A DNA stretch of 64,000 nucleotides, from assembly GCA_001897155.1 (NCBI GenBank), contig MKSF01000014.1, forward strand, positions 124,001-188,000, written 5' to 3'. This document shows positions 42,438 to 50,442 of the stretch, piece by piece (within the stretch, counting starts at the first letter, position 1; each line of letters opens with the position of its first letter). Under the pieces are notes generated by a model, which was not told where the DNA came from, ran no database searches, and worked only from the letters and a program-made list of their open reading frames with translations. This DNA comes from Bacteroidetes bacterium 47-18 (GTDB lineage: Bacteria > Bacteroidota > Bacteroidia > Chitinophagales > Chitinophagaceae). The position numbers and the translations under genes were made by a program.

Positions 42438-43471
42438 AATTCCAGCACCACATCCCCTTCTACCGGGAAGCCCAGGCAGGTCAGTACATAGCCCTGTGAA
42501 AGCTCCCGGTCGGTCAGCACCTCATTATAAGCCATCCATACTTTTCCTGATACCGTCCTGGCCGTGCAGCTACCGCATTGGCCCGATCCGCAGCTATACG
42601 GCAGTTTCAGCCCTTTTTTCAGCGCGGTGTTCAGTATGGAGTCCGGGTACTGGACTTCCAGCTCGTGCGTTTCGCCATTGGGGAAATGCAGGGTCACATT
42701 ATGGACGGCAGTGTCTTCCGGTACTGCCAGCTCCTCTATCTCGTAATTATAATACAGCTCTTTCCGGATATGCTCTCTCGGGACGCCTTCCGTCAGCAGG
42801 GTGATGGATACCGTGTCCATATAATCCAGGGGGCCGCAGGTGTAAAACAGCGCCTTGTCAAAAGTGGTCACCGCTTCCCGGTGGATGTACCGGGTCAGCA
42901 GCGTATTGTTCAGCCTGGACATACCTGCCCGGCCGGATGTGCTGAATAGGTACTCGATCCTGAAATTATCATGATTGTCTGCCAGGGCATTCAGCTCATT
43001 GTAAAAGATGGTCGCCGCCGGGGATTTGGAGCTGTACAGCAGGTTAATTCGCAGTCCGGTGCCTGTAAGCGCCTGTATCATAGGCAGCACGGGAGCGATA
43101 CCGCTGCCTGCGGCTATGAAAAAGACTTGTTCGTAGCGTTTGCCGATGTCGGCCGGCAGGGTAAAAAAGCCGTTGATCGCCACGACCTCCAGGGGATCTC
43201 CTGTGACTGCCTTATCTATAAGTGTCCTGGAAACTGTACCATTGTCAATACGTTTGACAATGAATCCCAGCTCTTTGCGGTCAGGATCGAAAGAGACGAT
43301 GGAATAGGAGCGCCGGTATTCCCTTCCATTGATCAGCCGGGAGATCACCACGTATTGCCCGGGCTGGTATTCGGCAGGAAAATTTTCTAAATGAATTGTG
43401 AAATATTTGCTGTCAGGCGTAATTGGACTAATATTTGTGATTTTACCGCTATATGTTGCGTTATAATTCAT
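42434..43471 (-). CDS. PaaE-like ferredoxin-NAD(P)H reductase
   Basis: A 345-residue flavo-iron-sulfur reductase. The N-terminal FAD domain has GQYVVISRLING and RRSYSIVS, the NAD(P) domain has AAGSGIAPVLPMIQ and FYTCGPLDYMD, and a C-terminal plant-type [2Fe-2S] ferredoxin domain has Cys294, Cys299, Cys302 and Cys332. This is the architecture of PaaE, which feeds electrons to the PaaAC oxygenase, and of related phenol/HCP-type reductases. It is the natural partner for the lone paaA 20 kb upstream, but a different oxygenase partner is possible. Its stop overlaps that of the convergent methyltransferase gene. Confidence 0.85.
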   Translation of the reverse strand: MNYNATYSGKITNISPITPDSKYFTIHLENFPAEYQPGQYVVISRLINGREYRRSYSIVSFDPDRKELGFIVKRIDNGTVSRTLIDKAVTGDPLEVVAINGFFTLPADIGKRYEQVFFIAAGSGIAPVLPMIQALTGTGLRINLLYSSKSPAATIFYNELNALADNHDNFRIEYLFSTSGRAGMSRLNNTLLTRYIHREAVTTFDKALFYTCGPLDYMDTVSITLLTEGVPREHIRKELYYNYEIEELAVPEDTAVHNVTLHFPNGETHELEVQYPDSILNTALKKGLKLPYSCGSGQCGSCTARTVSGKVWMAYNEVLTDRELSQGYVLTCLGFPVEGDVVLEF

Positions 43472-43597
43472 AATTTTGCAGGAAATTTTAGCACTACATA
43501 CTTGAGATATTCAAAGAAAGTGTAAAATTTTTAGATTATTTGCTTTCTTTGCTAATTAATAGGTTAATATCTCTAACTAAAAGTGATATATTTATAT

Positions 43598-44401
43598 ATG
43601 AAATCAAATTTATCATGTGCAATCGCATTATTTGCCGTTCTGCTCTTATCTTCCTGCTATTCTACCAAGAAAATCACTTATTTTAACGATCTCCGCGACA
43701 GCAGTACCTGGAGCGCTCCCATTACCAATTATATACAGCCCAAATTCCAGAAAGATGACAGGATCAGCGTGGAAGTGAGGACGATAGATAAAGGGACGAG
43801 TGATTTCCTGAACTCCGGGGCCATCATCAATTCAAGTGCGGGAACCTCTGGCGAAGGCTCCACGGGCCAGAGCAGCAAGGAGAAAGGTTATGTGGTAGAT
43901 GAAAAGGGGGATATCTACCTGCCGTTCATCGGTAAGATACATGCGGAAGGGCTGACGAAAATGGAGCTGAAAGAGGCCATTACAAGGGAGATCAGCAAGT
44001 ATGTCAAGAATCCCATCGTGTACGTGGAATGGCTGAACTTCAAATATACCGTTATAGGTGAAACCAAAGGTACCGGTGTATATGAGCTGGAAGGAGACCG
44101 TATGAATGTGATCCAGGCAGTTGCGAAAGCAGGCGATTTTAATAAGACCGCTGAGATGGACAATGTCATGCTGATAAGAGAAGAGAATGGCGAGCGTAAG
44201 ATGGTAAAGCTGGATTTCCAGAGCAGCGAATTGCTGAACTCTCCGTACTTCTATATACAGCAAAATGATATCCTGTACCTAACCCCTTCCAAATATGCGG
44301 ATCAGAAACCGCAAAACCAGATAAGGCAACTGACACTGCTGTCCACTATCACAGCATTATCCGGTACCATAATAGGTATCATCTCCTTAACCAGAAAATA
44401 G
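43598..44401 (+). CDS. Wza-like polysaccharide export lipoprotein
   Basis: 267 residues. The lipoprotein signal has lipobox LLSSC. The poly_export (PES) domain starts QKDDRISVEVRTIDKG, with KGYVVDEKGDIYLPFIGKIHAEG. A SLBB-type domain follows (YTVIGETKGTGVYELEGDRMNVIQAVAKAG), and the C-terminus is a hydrophobic helix (LLSTITALSGTIIGIISL) that could cross the outer membrane. It forms the outer-membrane exit for extracellular or capsular polysaccharide with the Wzc-like kinase that begins 32 bases downstream. ATG 43598 is used; a GTG five codons earlier is less likely. Confidence 0.92.
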   Translation: MKSNLSCAIALFAVLLLSSCYSTKKITYFNDLRDSSTWSAPITNYIQPKFQKDDRISVEVRTIDKGTSDFLNSGAIINSSAGTSGEGSTGQSSKEKGYVVDEKGDIYLPFIGKIHAEGLTKMELKEAITREISKYVKNPIVYVEWLNFKYTVIGETKGTGVYELEGDRMNVIQAVAKAGDFNKTAEMDNVMLIREENGERKMVKLDFQSSELLNSPYFYIQQNDILYLTPSKYADQKPQNQIRQLTLLSTITALSGTIIGIISLTRK

Positions 44402-44433
44402 ACGCATTCATCTCATCATTATAAACAGTTTTA

Positions 44434-46848
44434 ATGGAATCTTTAAGTCCGGAAGTTAGCAAGGGAAAAAGTATAGCAGAAAGCCTGAATTTAAATAATT
44501 TCAACCTGAAAGGGTTCCTGTTGAAGTTACTGGCCCACTGGTATCTTTTTGTCGTTACTATTATTATCGCGCTTATCTGCGCATTCTTATATTCCAAATA
44601 CAGCACTCCCCAATATAAGGTAACCAGCACCCTGATGCTGAAAGACAGCAAGTCCGGTAAGGTGCAGGATGTGAATCCTATGAGCCAGATGGACATCTTC
44701 AGTCCCAATGCGCAGGTCAATAATGAGATGATATTGCTGAAGGCGCAGTCGCTGGTTGAGAAAGTGGTCAGCAAGCTGGGTATCTTTATCACATATTATT
44801 CCGTGGGCAAGTTCAATTCCTATGAAATATACGGGGGAGAATCTCCTATCGCCCTTGAGATCATTCAGGGAGATACCGCGGCCTTTGCCGGCAAGCATTA
44901 TTTTATTTCCGTTAATGAGGATAAGACCTTCACTATAGAAAACACGCGGACCCAGGAAAAGGAAAAATACGCTTTTGACACACCCATTAAGAAACCGTTC
45001 GGGACGTTTAAGATCATTTCCAAAAATGAAGAGCTGAAGAATGGTGACTTTGAGATCAGGATAGGATCTGTTTCCGATGTGGCCAGCTATATCGTTTCGT
45101 TGATCGATATTGCCCAGGTGTCCAACGGCGTGCCTATTATCAATATATCCGTTATCTCCCCGAACAAGCTGAAAGGTATCGAGATCATCAATACCCTGGT
45201 CAACATCTACGAGGAGGATAATAAGAACGACAAGAACAAGATCGCGCAGGCTACGGTTGATTTTATCAATGACAGGCTGGAATACCTGGTGGATGAATTG
45301 TCCGGTGTGGAAAAGGATGTGGAAGCGTTCAAGCAGAAATACGGTATCATGGAAGTGGAAGCCGCTGCCAATGACGCCATTACGCAGACCGCCGAAATTT
45401 CCAAGCAGGTAATGGAATATGAGACCCAACTGAACATCCTCTCCTATATCAGGGATTATATCACGAAAGAAGTGAATAAGAATGAGCTGATCCCCAGCAC
45501 GCATGGCATATCGGATCCCACTCTGAACGGTCTTATCAGCAGGTACAACGAGACGCAGTTGCTGGTGCAGAAGCTGTCTTCAACCCTGGAGGCCGAAAAC
45601 CCGCAGATCCATGGCTTAAAGACCGAGCTGAGCATCCTGAAGACCAAGATACTGGAGAGCATCAATAACACGAAGAATAATATCAACGTCGTTAAGAATA
45701 ACCTGAAATCCCAGGTTGGCGAAACGCAGAACCGCGCCCGCACCATGCCATATATCGAGCGCGCTATGACCGATATACAGAGGCAGCAGGCCATTAAGCA
45801 GAACCTGTACTCTTTCCTGCTGCAGACCAAAGAAGAGGCTATTATCTCTATGGCGGCGAATGTGAGCAACTCCAGGATCATTGATAAGGCAAGAGCGTCA
45901 ACCATTCCCGTAAAGCCGGAGAAAAGGATGGTGTACCTGGTAGCCATACTCGGCGCCCTGGTGCTTCCTGCGCTGCTGGTATACGGAAAGGATTATTTCA
46001 ATAATAAGATACAATATCTTTCTGATGTCACCAATGTGACCAGCGTGCCTGTGCTGGGCGAGCTGATCCACAGTGATGTGGATGATACCCTGGTGGTGGA
46101 GGAAAAAAGCCGGACGGCCATCAGTGAGCTGTTCAGGCTGATAAGGGCCAATCTTGAATTTATAGTGCCTGCCAAAAAACATCATATTTACCTGGTGACC
46201 TCCAGCTTGTCGGGTGAGGGTAAAACGTTCTTTAATATCAACCTGGGCGCTATCATAGCGCTTACCGGCAAAAGGGTCGTGGTGCTGGAAATGGATATCA
46301 GGAAGCCGCGTGTGTTCATGAACCTTGGACTGACGCCGGAAAAGCCCGGTATAACCCGTTATATTGTCAATCCTGACCTGAGAGTAGAGGATATGATACA
46401 GCATCACCCTACTATCAAGGGATTTGACCTGATCGCTGCCGGCCCGGTGCCTCCTAACCCGAGCGAGCTGCTGTTAAGCGAGAGGATAAAGCAGATGTTC
46501 GATACGCTCCGGGAGCAGTATGATGTGGTGCTGATAGACAGCAGCCCGATAGGGCAGGTGGCCGATGGCTTTACCATCGCGCAACACGTGGATGCCACTA
46601 TCTATATGGTGAGATATAATTATACCTATAAGGAAAACCTCCAGATACTGAACGATATATATAAGAACCGTAAAATGCCTAATCTCATGGTGATGCTGAA
46701 CGATGCCAAGCCTGAAAACCAGAAATCATACGGCTACGGTTACGGTTATGGCTACGGTTATGGCTACGGATACGGTTATGGTACCTACGGTGCGGAGAAG
46801 CAGGAAGGGCTGATGGGCAAGATAAAGAATATCTTTAAAAGGAAATAA
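44434..46848 (+). CDS. Wzc-like polysaccharide co-polymerase and tyrosine autokinase with (Tyr-Gly)9 tail
   Basis: An 804-residue inner-membrane BY-kinase. The first helix is at about 32-54 (WYLFVVTIIIALICAFLYS), followed by a large periplasmic Wzz-type domain with coiled coils, a second helix at about 492-510 (VYLVAILGALVLPALLVYG) and a cytosolic kinase. Walker A is SGEGKT (593-598), Walker A' is VVVLEMDIRKPR and Walker B is VVLIDSSPIGQV. The C-terminal Tyr cluster, usually irregular, is a strict (YG)9 run at residues 766-783 followed by TYG. Cycles of phosphorylation there control polymer length and export. It is cotranscribed with the Wza-like gene. Confidence 0.95.
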   Translation: MESLSPEVSKGKSIAESLNLNNFNLKGFLLKLLAHWYLFVVTIIIALICAFLYSKYSTPQYKVTSTLMLKDSKSGKVQDVNPMSQMDIFSPNAQVNNEMILLKAQSLVEKVVSKLGIFITYYSVGKFNSYEIYGGESPIALEIIQGDTAAFAGKHYFISVNEDKTFTIENTRTQEKEKYAFDTPIKKPFGTFKIISKNEELKNGDFEIRIGSVSDVASYIVSLIDIAQVSNGVPIINISVISPNKLKGIEIINTLVNIYEEDNKNDKNKIAQATVDFINDRLEYLVDELSGVEKDVEAFKQKYGIMEVEAAANDAITQTAEISKQVMEYETQLNILSYIRDYITKEVNKNELIPSTHGISDPTLNGLISRYNETQLLVQKLSSTLEAENPQIHGLKTELSILKTKILESINNTKNNINVVKNNLKSQVGETQNRARTMPYIERAMTDIQRQQAIKQNLYSFLLQTKEEAIISMAANVSNSRIIDKARASTIPVKPEKRMVYLVAILGALVLPALLVYGKDYFNNKIQYLSDVTNVTSVPVLGELIHSDVDDTLVVEEKSRTAISELFRLIRANLEFIVPAKKHHIYLVTSSLSGEGKTFFNINLGAIIALTGKRVVVLEMDIRKPRVFMNLGLTPEKPGITRYIVNPDLRVEDMIQHHPTIKGFDLIAAGPVPPNPSELLLSERIKQMFDTLREQYDVVLIDSSPIGQVADGFTIAQHVDATIYMVRYNYTYKENLQILNDIYKNRKMPNLMVMLNDAKPENQKSYGYGYGYGYGYGYGYGYGTYGAEKQEGLMGKIKNIFKRK
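46729..46782 (+). repeat. hexanucleotide repeat encoding (Tyr-Gly)9
   Basis: Nine TAY-GGN units in a row within the kinase gene. Third positions vary (TAC/TAT, GGC/GGT/GGA), so the tract is conserved at protein level and only partly repetitive in DNA. Confidence 0.9.
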
Positions 46849-46874
46849 TACGTAATCCATACATTTGACACACA

Positions 46875-46904
46875 AAGGACGGCAGGATATTTCCTGCCGT
46901 CCTT
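46875..46904 (+). terminator. terminator after the Wzc-like gene
   Basis: A 13-bp stem (46875-46887 with 46892-46904), AAGGACGGCAGGA/TCCTGCCGTCCTT, followed by T residues. Confidence 0.85.
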
Positions 46905-47002
46905 TTATATGGCGCTTATTCGGTCATATGGCATATTTACAGCCTGGATATTATCGAAATGTTATTTGTATCTGTATAATATTCTGTTTTGTGTCTTTTG
47001 TT

Positions 47003-47032
47003 TTGTATTAAATTCTGTTCGTATTACATTTG
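47003..47032 (+). promoter_or_regulatory. promoter of the Lrp-DMT operon
   Basis: TTG at 47003-47005 and TACATTTG at 47025-47032, 19 bases apart. This is an excellent Bacteroidota promoter match; the leader is about 15 bases before ATG 47053. The topA promoter has the same -7 sequence and spacing. Confidence 0.6.
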
Positions 47033-47052
47033 CAGAATAATTGTCTTTTTTT

Positions 47053-47514
47053 ATGGAATATGCTTTAGACCAGGTGGATCTGCAGATACTGAAGCTGATG
47101 CAGGAAAACGGGCGCATCAATAATGCGGATATAGCGAGGCATCTCGGCATGGCTCCTTCCGCTGTACTGGAGCGTGTCAAGAAGCTGGAGCAGAAAGAGG
47201 TTATACTGCAATATACTGCCAGGATCAACCCGCAGGCGCTGGAGCAGGATATGCTGGCCTATATTTTTATCAAGGCGCAGGATGTCATAGGCGACCAGAA
47301 GGTCGGCAGACAGCTGGCGGCCTTGCCGGAAGTGCTGGAGGTCCATGATATTGCGGGCGATGACGGCTACCTTATAAAGGTACGTACCCGTGATACCCAG
47401 GGGCTTGTCGGCCTCATGCGAAAGTCTCTCAGTAAAATAAAAGGTATTATATCCACCCGGACCACGATCGTGCTGGATACGCTGAAAGAAACAACTATTT
47501 TAAATATCCCTTAA
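47053..47514 (+). CDS. Lrp/AsnC family transcriptional regulator
   Basis: A 153-residue regulator. The N-terminal winged helix-turn-helix is LDQVDLQILKLMQENGRINNADIARHLGMAPSAVLERVKKLE, and the C-terminal RAM effector domain is MLAYIFIKAQDVIGDQ to GDDGYLIKVRTRD. Such regulators sense amino acids or related molecules. An EamA/DMT exporter gene starts 11 bases after its stop, so the likely target is amino-acid export by that transporter. A TTG four codons upstream is possible, but ATG 47053 fits the family length. Confidence 0.92.
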   Translation: MEYALDQVDLQILKLMQENGRINNADIARHLGMAPSAVLERVKKLEQKEVILQYTARINPQALEQDMLAYIFIKAQDVIGDQKVGRQLAALPEVLEVHDIAGDDGYLIKVRTRDTQGLVGLMRKSLSKIKGIISTRTTIVLDTLKETTILNIP

Positions 47515-47525
47515 TTTTTTTTGTT

Positions 47526-48677
47526 ATGAGCGCAGCTGCTGTATCACATCCCAATAAAGGTATGGTGATCCTCTGTTATGCAATAGTATATCTTGTCTGG
47601 GGCAGCACCTTCTTCTTTATTGAAAAGGCCCTGCACAGCTTCAGTCCCTTTGTGCTGGGTTCTCTCCGGTTCATACTGGCAGGTTCCCTCCTGTTTACGT
47701 TCTGCGGTATACGGGGCTATGTGCTGTGGGATAAAAAAGCGGTGAAGGAAGCCGTGCTGGTCGGGTTTATATTATTGTTCATTGATATGGCCGCCGTCAT
47801 ATGGTCGGAACAGTACATTTCCAGCGCTATCGTTTCCATATTGTCCGCGGCCTGTGCCATATGGTTCGTGGTCTTTGACAAGCCTAAATGGAAGGAAAAC
47901 TTTTCTTCCGTACCCACTATTCTGGGCCTGGTCATGGGCTTTGCAGGGGTGCTGCTGCTGTTTGCGGAGCAGGCGCTTGAGGCTACGGGCAACGCGGAGA
48001 ACGGCAGGATGAAGGTGATCGCTATGATCGTTATGGTGATCGGTACCATCGGGTGGACCGTAGGCTCGCTGATCTCCAAGTATGCTGCCAGCAGAGCAGA
48101 GGGAGAGGTGCACCAGGCGGAAGATACGGACGAAGAGAAGCTGGAGCCGGTTCAGATGCACATTATGGTCAAAACCGCCTGGCAGATGCTGACCGCGGGT
48201 GTGGCCTTTACGCTGACCGCGCTTCTTACAGGGGAATATGCCGCTTTTGATATCCGTGCCGTGGCGACGGAGCACTGGTATGCGCTGGGTTACCTGGCCG
48301 TGTTCGGTTCCATCCTGGCCTTCAGCTCTTATCTATGGCTGCTGGAAGTAAGGCCGGCCACAGAGGTGAGCACCTATGCCTATATCAATCCTATAGTAGC
48401 GATGCTGCTGGTATATTTCTTTACCGACCACCATGTGACACAGCTGCAGGTCTGGGGACTGGCAGTGGTGCTCTGCTCCGTATTGCTGATGAACTGGAAA
48501 ATGTACAGCAGCAGCAGGACCGTTACGGCGCTCCGGAACAGGAGGTTCATCAAGCACCTGTATTATAAAAGCAGCATCCCGCGTATTATTGATCTTGTAG
48601 AGATACACTCGCTGCGGGAGCGCATAAAAAGCAGAAGAAGGAGAAGATCTGGGACAGGTATCAGCAGTCCTGAATAA
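47526..48677 (+). CDS. EamA/DMT family transporter (putative amino-acid or metabolite exporter)
   Basis: A 383-residue inner-membrane protein with ten predicted helices in two EamA repeats (start ILCYAIVYLVWGSTFFFIEKAL; second half HWYALGYLAVFGSILAFSSYLWLLEV). Between the halves lies a charged soluble insert of about 30 residues (AASRAEGEVHQAEDTDEEKLEP). The protein ends in an extended basic tail (LRERIKSRRRRRSG), both beyond the usual 290-300-residue core. Cotranscription with an Lrp-type regulator suggests export of an amino acid or similar molecule. The substrate cannot be read from the sequence. Confidence 0.88.
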   Translation: MSAAAVSHPNKGMVILCYAIVYLVWGSTFFFIEKALHSFSPFVLGSLRFILAGSLLFTFCGIRGYVLWDKKAVKEAVLVGFILLFIDMAAVIWSEQYISSAIVSILSAACAIWFVVFDKPKWKENFSSVPTILGLVMGFAGVLLLFAEQALEATGNAENGRMKVIAMIVMVIGTIGWTVGSLISKYAASRAEGEVHQAEDTDEEKLEPVQMHIMVKTAWQMLTAGVAFTLTALLTGEYAAFDIRAVATEHWYALGYLAVFGSILAFSSYLWLLEVRPATEVSTYAYINPIVAMLLVYFFTDHHVTQLQVWGLAVVLCSVLLMNWKMYSSSRTVTALRNRRFIKHLYYKSSIPRIIDLVEIHSLRERIKSRRRRRSGTGISSPE

Positions 48678-48863
48678 TTAAGAGATACGATGAATGAGCA
48701 ATCTGAACCAGGTTGCTCATTTTTCTTTTTGCCGGAATGGTAAATATGGGAAGACGTGTGTTCCTTTTATATTAGGTAATTTAATTAACTTAAAAAAAAT
48801 AAATATTAATATTATTATTTATTAACAATAATTTTTATATTGTGTTGTACTAAAATCACATCC

Positions 48864-50240
48864 ATGAAAAAGATTATTTTGTGGCTCGCCGCATCATTCC
48901 TGACTGCTCCGGCCTTATGGGCGCAGACACCCTGCCCGACAGTATCCAGCCTGGATCTCAGCACCGGCAGGGATGCCGTAACTTCAGCCCTGATCCCGTT
49001 CTCTAACCCCGACCCTAACTGGATCATTACAGGCTTAACGCCGGATTGCGCTGCCGTGCCGGGAGCAGTGACGCTGGGGCAGCAGGCCAGGGTCTGCAAT
49101 AACTGGAGCCTGGGGGCCGGCAGTGCCAGGTGGATTTCTTTTCTGAATGCAGGGACCTATGCCACGAGCAGTACGGTGCCTGATTTGACGTATGGATTTA
49201 CTGCAACACGATCTTTCAGGGTCTGTGAAGAGGATGCTTTTTTATTTAGTTTTGATTTTGCAAATGATAATTTTTGTACCAATATTACCGTGGATGGCAT
49301 TCCTATCTTCCCTCCCCAGACACCATCAACCAATCCCAGTAATTATACGACCTTCACGCCGGTCAGCGCTACTTTGGTCTTAGGACCGGGCGTGCATAAT
49401 ATTTCGGTAACGGTATACAATTATCCGGTGCAGAGCTTCAGTAATCCGCATGGGTTCATCCTGATTGGCGGCGTGTCATCGCTGGGTGCCAACACATCAT
49501 TAATTGCCCCGGACGCTCCGGACAAATGTGAGTGCATACGTTACGATTGTTCTGACACCTGTTACTGGAAAGTAGATGGCAATAATATTATCGGTGGCCG
49601 AAATAAATTCGGTACGGTTTCTACTGACGATGTTGAGATCATCACGGATAATACGGATAGAGGTATATTTACCAACAAAGGGTTATTCGGATGGAATACC
49701 ATGGCGCCGACCGCCTACTTACACGTTAATTGTGCAGGTCATAATGAACAGGGACTATCTGATATCAGGTTTGAAAAATTAGAGAAGGGCAGAGGTAATA
49801 TTTTAGTGATTGATAAAGAAGGTTACGTCTATGACAGCAAAGTGCCGCTGGAGCGTTACGTAGAAGAGATGGAAGCTATCAGGAATGAAAACAGGGAGCT
49901 TAGGAAAGAGCTGCAGGGCCTGAAAGAGAAAATGGACATACTCTTGAACCAGGCCGGCAATAATGTTGAGCTGAAAAGCAGCTATCTGGAGCAAAACTAT
50001 CCTAACCCGTTTGAAGCTACAACTGCCATAGCATATAATGTTGTCTCCTATAAAAGGCAGGCTAATATCATTATTGTTGATGCCCGGGGAGCCGAAATAG
50101 TTAATCATGCTATTCATAATACAGGCAAAGGTCTTTTGACCGTAGATACCGGGAAAATGAGATCCTCGGGGATATACACCTACAGCCTGGTGATTGACGG
50201 CATCGTGGTGGATACTAAAAAAATGACCTTAGTACGGTAA
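48864..50240 (+). CDS. secreted T9SS cargo with type A C-terminal sorting domain
   Basis: 458 residues. The signal peptide is MKKIILWLAASFLTAPALWAQ. A beta-rich N-domain follows (about 22-220, IPFSNPDPNWIITG, FRVCEEDAFLFSFDFANDNFCTNITVDGIPI). A middle segment of short repeats is seen in surface fibres (CYWKVDGNNIIGGRNKFGT, NAYLHVNC-like). A coiled coil lies at about 333-362 (RNENRELRKELQGLKEKMDILL). The C-terminal about 75 residues begin QNYPNPFEATTAIAYNV and end KKMTLVR, the type A T9SS sorting domain. ATG 48864 starts the signal peptide. Function unknown; probably a trimeric or filamentous surface protein. Confidence 0.87.
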   Translation: MKKIILWLAASFLTAPALWAQTPCPTVSSLDLSTGRDAVTSALIPFSNPDPNWIITGLTPDCAAVPGAVTLGQQARVCNNWSLGAGSARWISFLNAGTYATSSTVPDLTYGFTATRSFRVCEEDAFLFSFDFANDNFCTNITVDGIPIFPPQTPSTNPSNYTTFTPVSATLVLGPGVHNISVTVYNYPVQSFSNPHGFILIGGVSSLGANTSLIAPDAPDKCECIRYDCSDTCYWKVDGNNIIGGRNKFGTVSTDDVEIITDNTDRGIFTNKGLFGWNTMAPTAYLHVNCAGHNEQGLSDIRFEKLEKGRGNILVIDKEGYVYDSKVPLERYVEEMEAIRNENRELRKELQGLKEKMDILLNQAGNNVELKSSYLEQNYPNPFEATTAIAYNVVSYKRQANIIIVDARGAEIVNHAIHNTGKGLLTVDTGKMRSSGIYTYSLVIDGIVVDTKKMTLVR

Positions 50241-50314
50241 TGCTTACGGATCGGTACGCAATTATTTTAAAAAAATTGCAGTGTCTTCCGTTCCTGTAAC
50301 AGGCTGTACAGGAC

Positions 50315-50346
50315 AAAAACGGAGGCTTTTAAAAGCCTCCGTTTTT
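50315..50346. terminator. bidirectional intrinsic terminator
   Basis: A 16-bp perfect stem (50315-50330 with 50331-50346), AAAAACGGAGGC/GCCTCCGTTTTT, between the convergent T9SS cargo and peptidase genes. Confidence 0.88.
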
Positions 50347-50442
50347 CACATTGAATGTGGTGTAGGATGCACAAATAACCCTGTCAATATTGCGACTTAA
50401 CTGCATATGACAGGGTTGTTTGTTTTTCAGAAAATATCTTCT

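Noticed and set aside
43598-46848. Complete exopolysaccharide gene cluster
   Set aside because: Only the Wza/Wzc pair is present. The neighbouring genes are unrelated, and the sugar aminotransferase and glycosyltransferase lie 2 and 15 kb away respectively.
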